Assembly (NCBI GenBank): GCA_023413185.1
Contig: JAEZQD010000098.1
Location: 22,595 to 86,594, forward strand
Reading direction: 5' to 3'
Length of the DNA: 64,000 nucleotides
From: Bacillota bacterium
GTDB taxonomy: Bacteria; Bacillota; Clostridia; Oscillospirales; Ruminococcaceae
Made by a program: the position numbers and the translations under genes. Shown in pieces: positions 63,390-64,000 of the stretch (position 1 is the first letter of the stretch; the number at the start of each line of letters is the position of its first letter). The notes below the pieces were generated by a model. The model saw nothing but the letters and a program-made list of their open reading frames with translations. It did not search any database and was not told where the DNA came from.

Positions 63390-63657
63390 AGAATAACGGT
63401 ATTACGGTTACGATGGGGAAGACCTTCGCCTATAAACGCCGAACAGAGAGCAAAACAGTGTGCCGCGTGCACGCTGCTGAAAGTTTTGCCGGTGGTTTCG
63501 CGCGGTCAGCCGCCCCTGAGCCCCGCGGGATGACCGCGGCGCAGCCGCTGCGTTACGGCGGACACGAGTGGCAGGGGGGTTAATCCTCTGCAAGCAGGGT
63601 GGTACCACGGAAAGAAAGCTTTCGTCCCGGTTATGGGGTGGAGGCTTTTACTATTTT
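63390..63657 (+). promoter_or_regulatory. T-box leader of alaS
   Basis: The leader ends with the T-box AGGGTGGTACCACG (63596-63609), followed by a terminator. It should sense uncharged tRNA-Ala, as expected ahead of alaS. The upstream Stem I region contains AGAGA-like and GC-rich elements; I did not fix the specifier codon. Uncharged tRNA would stabilise the antiterminator using the T-box. Confidence 0.92.
63616..63657 (+). terminator. Regulated terminator of the alaS T-box
   Basis: AAGCTTTCGTCCC pairs with GGGGTGGAGGCTT (several G-U pairs, loop GGTTAT), followed by TTACTATTTTT. Confidence 0.85.
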
Positions 63658-63735
63658 TATATTTACACAAATTACCAAGTATCGCCGCCCTTTGACAAAC
63701 AGAAAACTACAAATGTTTTGGAGGAATCACACATC

Positions 63736-64000
63736 ATGCAATGGCAAGGATTAAATCAACTGCGCGAGTCGTTTTTATCTTTTTTTGAGAGCAAGAACCA
63801 CACCCGTCTACCCAGCGCGTCCCTTGTACCCAGCAACGATAAGAGCCTGCTGCTCATCAACTCCGGCATGGCGCCGCTTAAAAAGTACTTTTTGGGGCAG
63901 GAGACACCGCCCAACAAGCGCGTGACCACCTGCCAAAAGTGCATCCGCACCCCCGATATCGAGCGTGTGGGCAAGACGGCGCGCCACGGCACCTATTTTG
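63736..64000 (+). CDS. alaS: Alanyl-tRNA synthetase, 5' part only
   Basis: The frame from ATG 63736 (GGAGG upstream) stays open to the window edge, giving 88 residues. [38 protein letters not shown] and [15 protein letters not shown] are the N-terminal class II catalytic segments of AlaRS. It charges tRNA-Ala and is controlled by the T-box upstream. Confidence 0.97.
   Translation, partial: MQWQGLNQLRESFLSFFESKNHTRLPSASLVPSNDKSLLLINSGMAPLKKYFLGQETPPNKRVTTCQKCIRTPDIERVGKTARHGTYF

Overview
The window looks like a Clostridia-type Firmicute chromosome, probably from the Oscillospiraceae/Ruminococcaceae side. The support is a CIRCE-controlled groESL operon, a T-box in front of alaS, AGGAGG-type ribosome binding sites, class I PurE with a PurO-type IMP cyclohydrolase and a stand-alone AICAR transformylase, and a polyamine cluster with carboxy(nor)spermidine genes. 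No taxonomic search was possible, so the placement is an inference.

Left flank (1-7440, all minus strand). A tightly packed operon runs from a TetR regulator, with a near-perfect palindromic operator in front of it, through a Rieske oxygenase-like protein and two CrtI/CrtN-like FAD oxidoreductases, to a CrtQ-like glycosyltransferase cut off by the window edge. The product is probably a modified isoprenoid or carotenoid-like lipid. Next to it lies a UV-damage endonuclease (UvsE) fused to a YbgA/DUF1722-like domain.

Accessory island (about 7.5-38.7 kb). The minus-strand half (8.8-28.9 kb) is a large DISARM-related anti-phage operon. In transcription order it holds a small HTH protein, a SNF2 helicase (DrmD-like), an N6-adenine methylase (DrmMI-like), a protein resembling the non-catalytic part of Mrr-type proteins, a 2109-residue fusion of DEAD helicase, DUF1998 and a nuclease-like domain (DrmA+DrmB), a UvrD helicase with a RelE/ParE-like head, an AraC-type HTH protein, and a PLD nuclease fused to a P-loop ATPase (DrmC-like at its N-terminus). 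Its 3' end is decaying: there is a frameshifted relic of a second UvrD gene, followed by two small unknown genes. The operon is preceded by a promoter, a leader that closely resembles a c-di-GMP-I (GEMM-I) riboswitch aptamer, and an intrinsic terminator, which suggests that a cyclic dinucleotide controls an anti-phage operon. The plus-strand half (30.3-38.7 kb) is a mobility and replication module: excisionase-like HTH, DUF3987 primase/helicase, small zinc-ribbon proteins, 9-bp-period iteron-like repeats, a phage P27-type terminase small subunit with no other virion genes, and two overlapping serine recombinases.

Right flank (38.9-64 kb) is ordinary chromosome: initiator tRNA-fMet, a GtrA-like protein, a YegS/DgkB-type lipid kinase, groESL, an NfeD-SPFH pair, a purine operon (purE-C-F-M-N, a GNAT gene, purO, purH, purD), a GNAT acetyltransferase, a class B penicillin-binding protein, a candidate structured ncRNA of about 385 nt with its own promoter and terminator, a polyamine operon (speD, speA, speE, speB, carboxynorspermidine synthase, nspC), and the T-box leader and 5' end of alaS.
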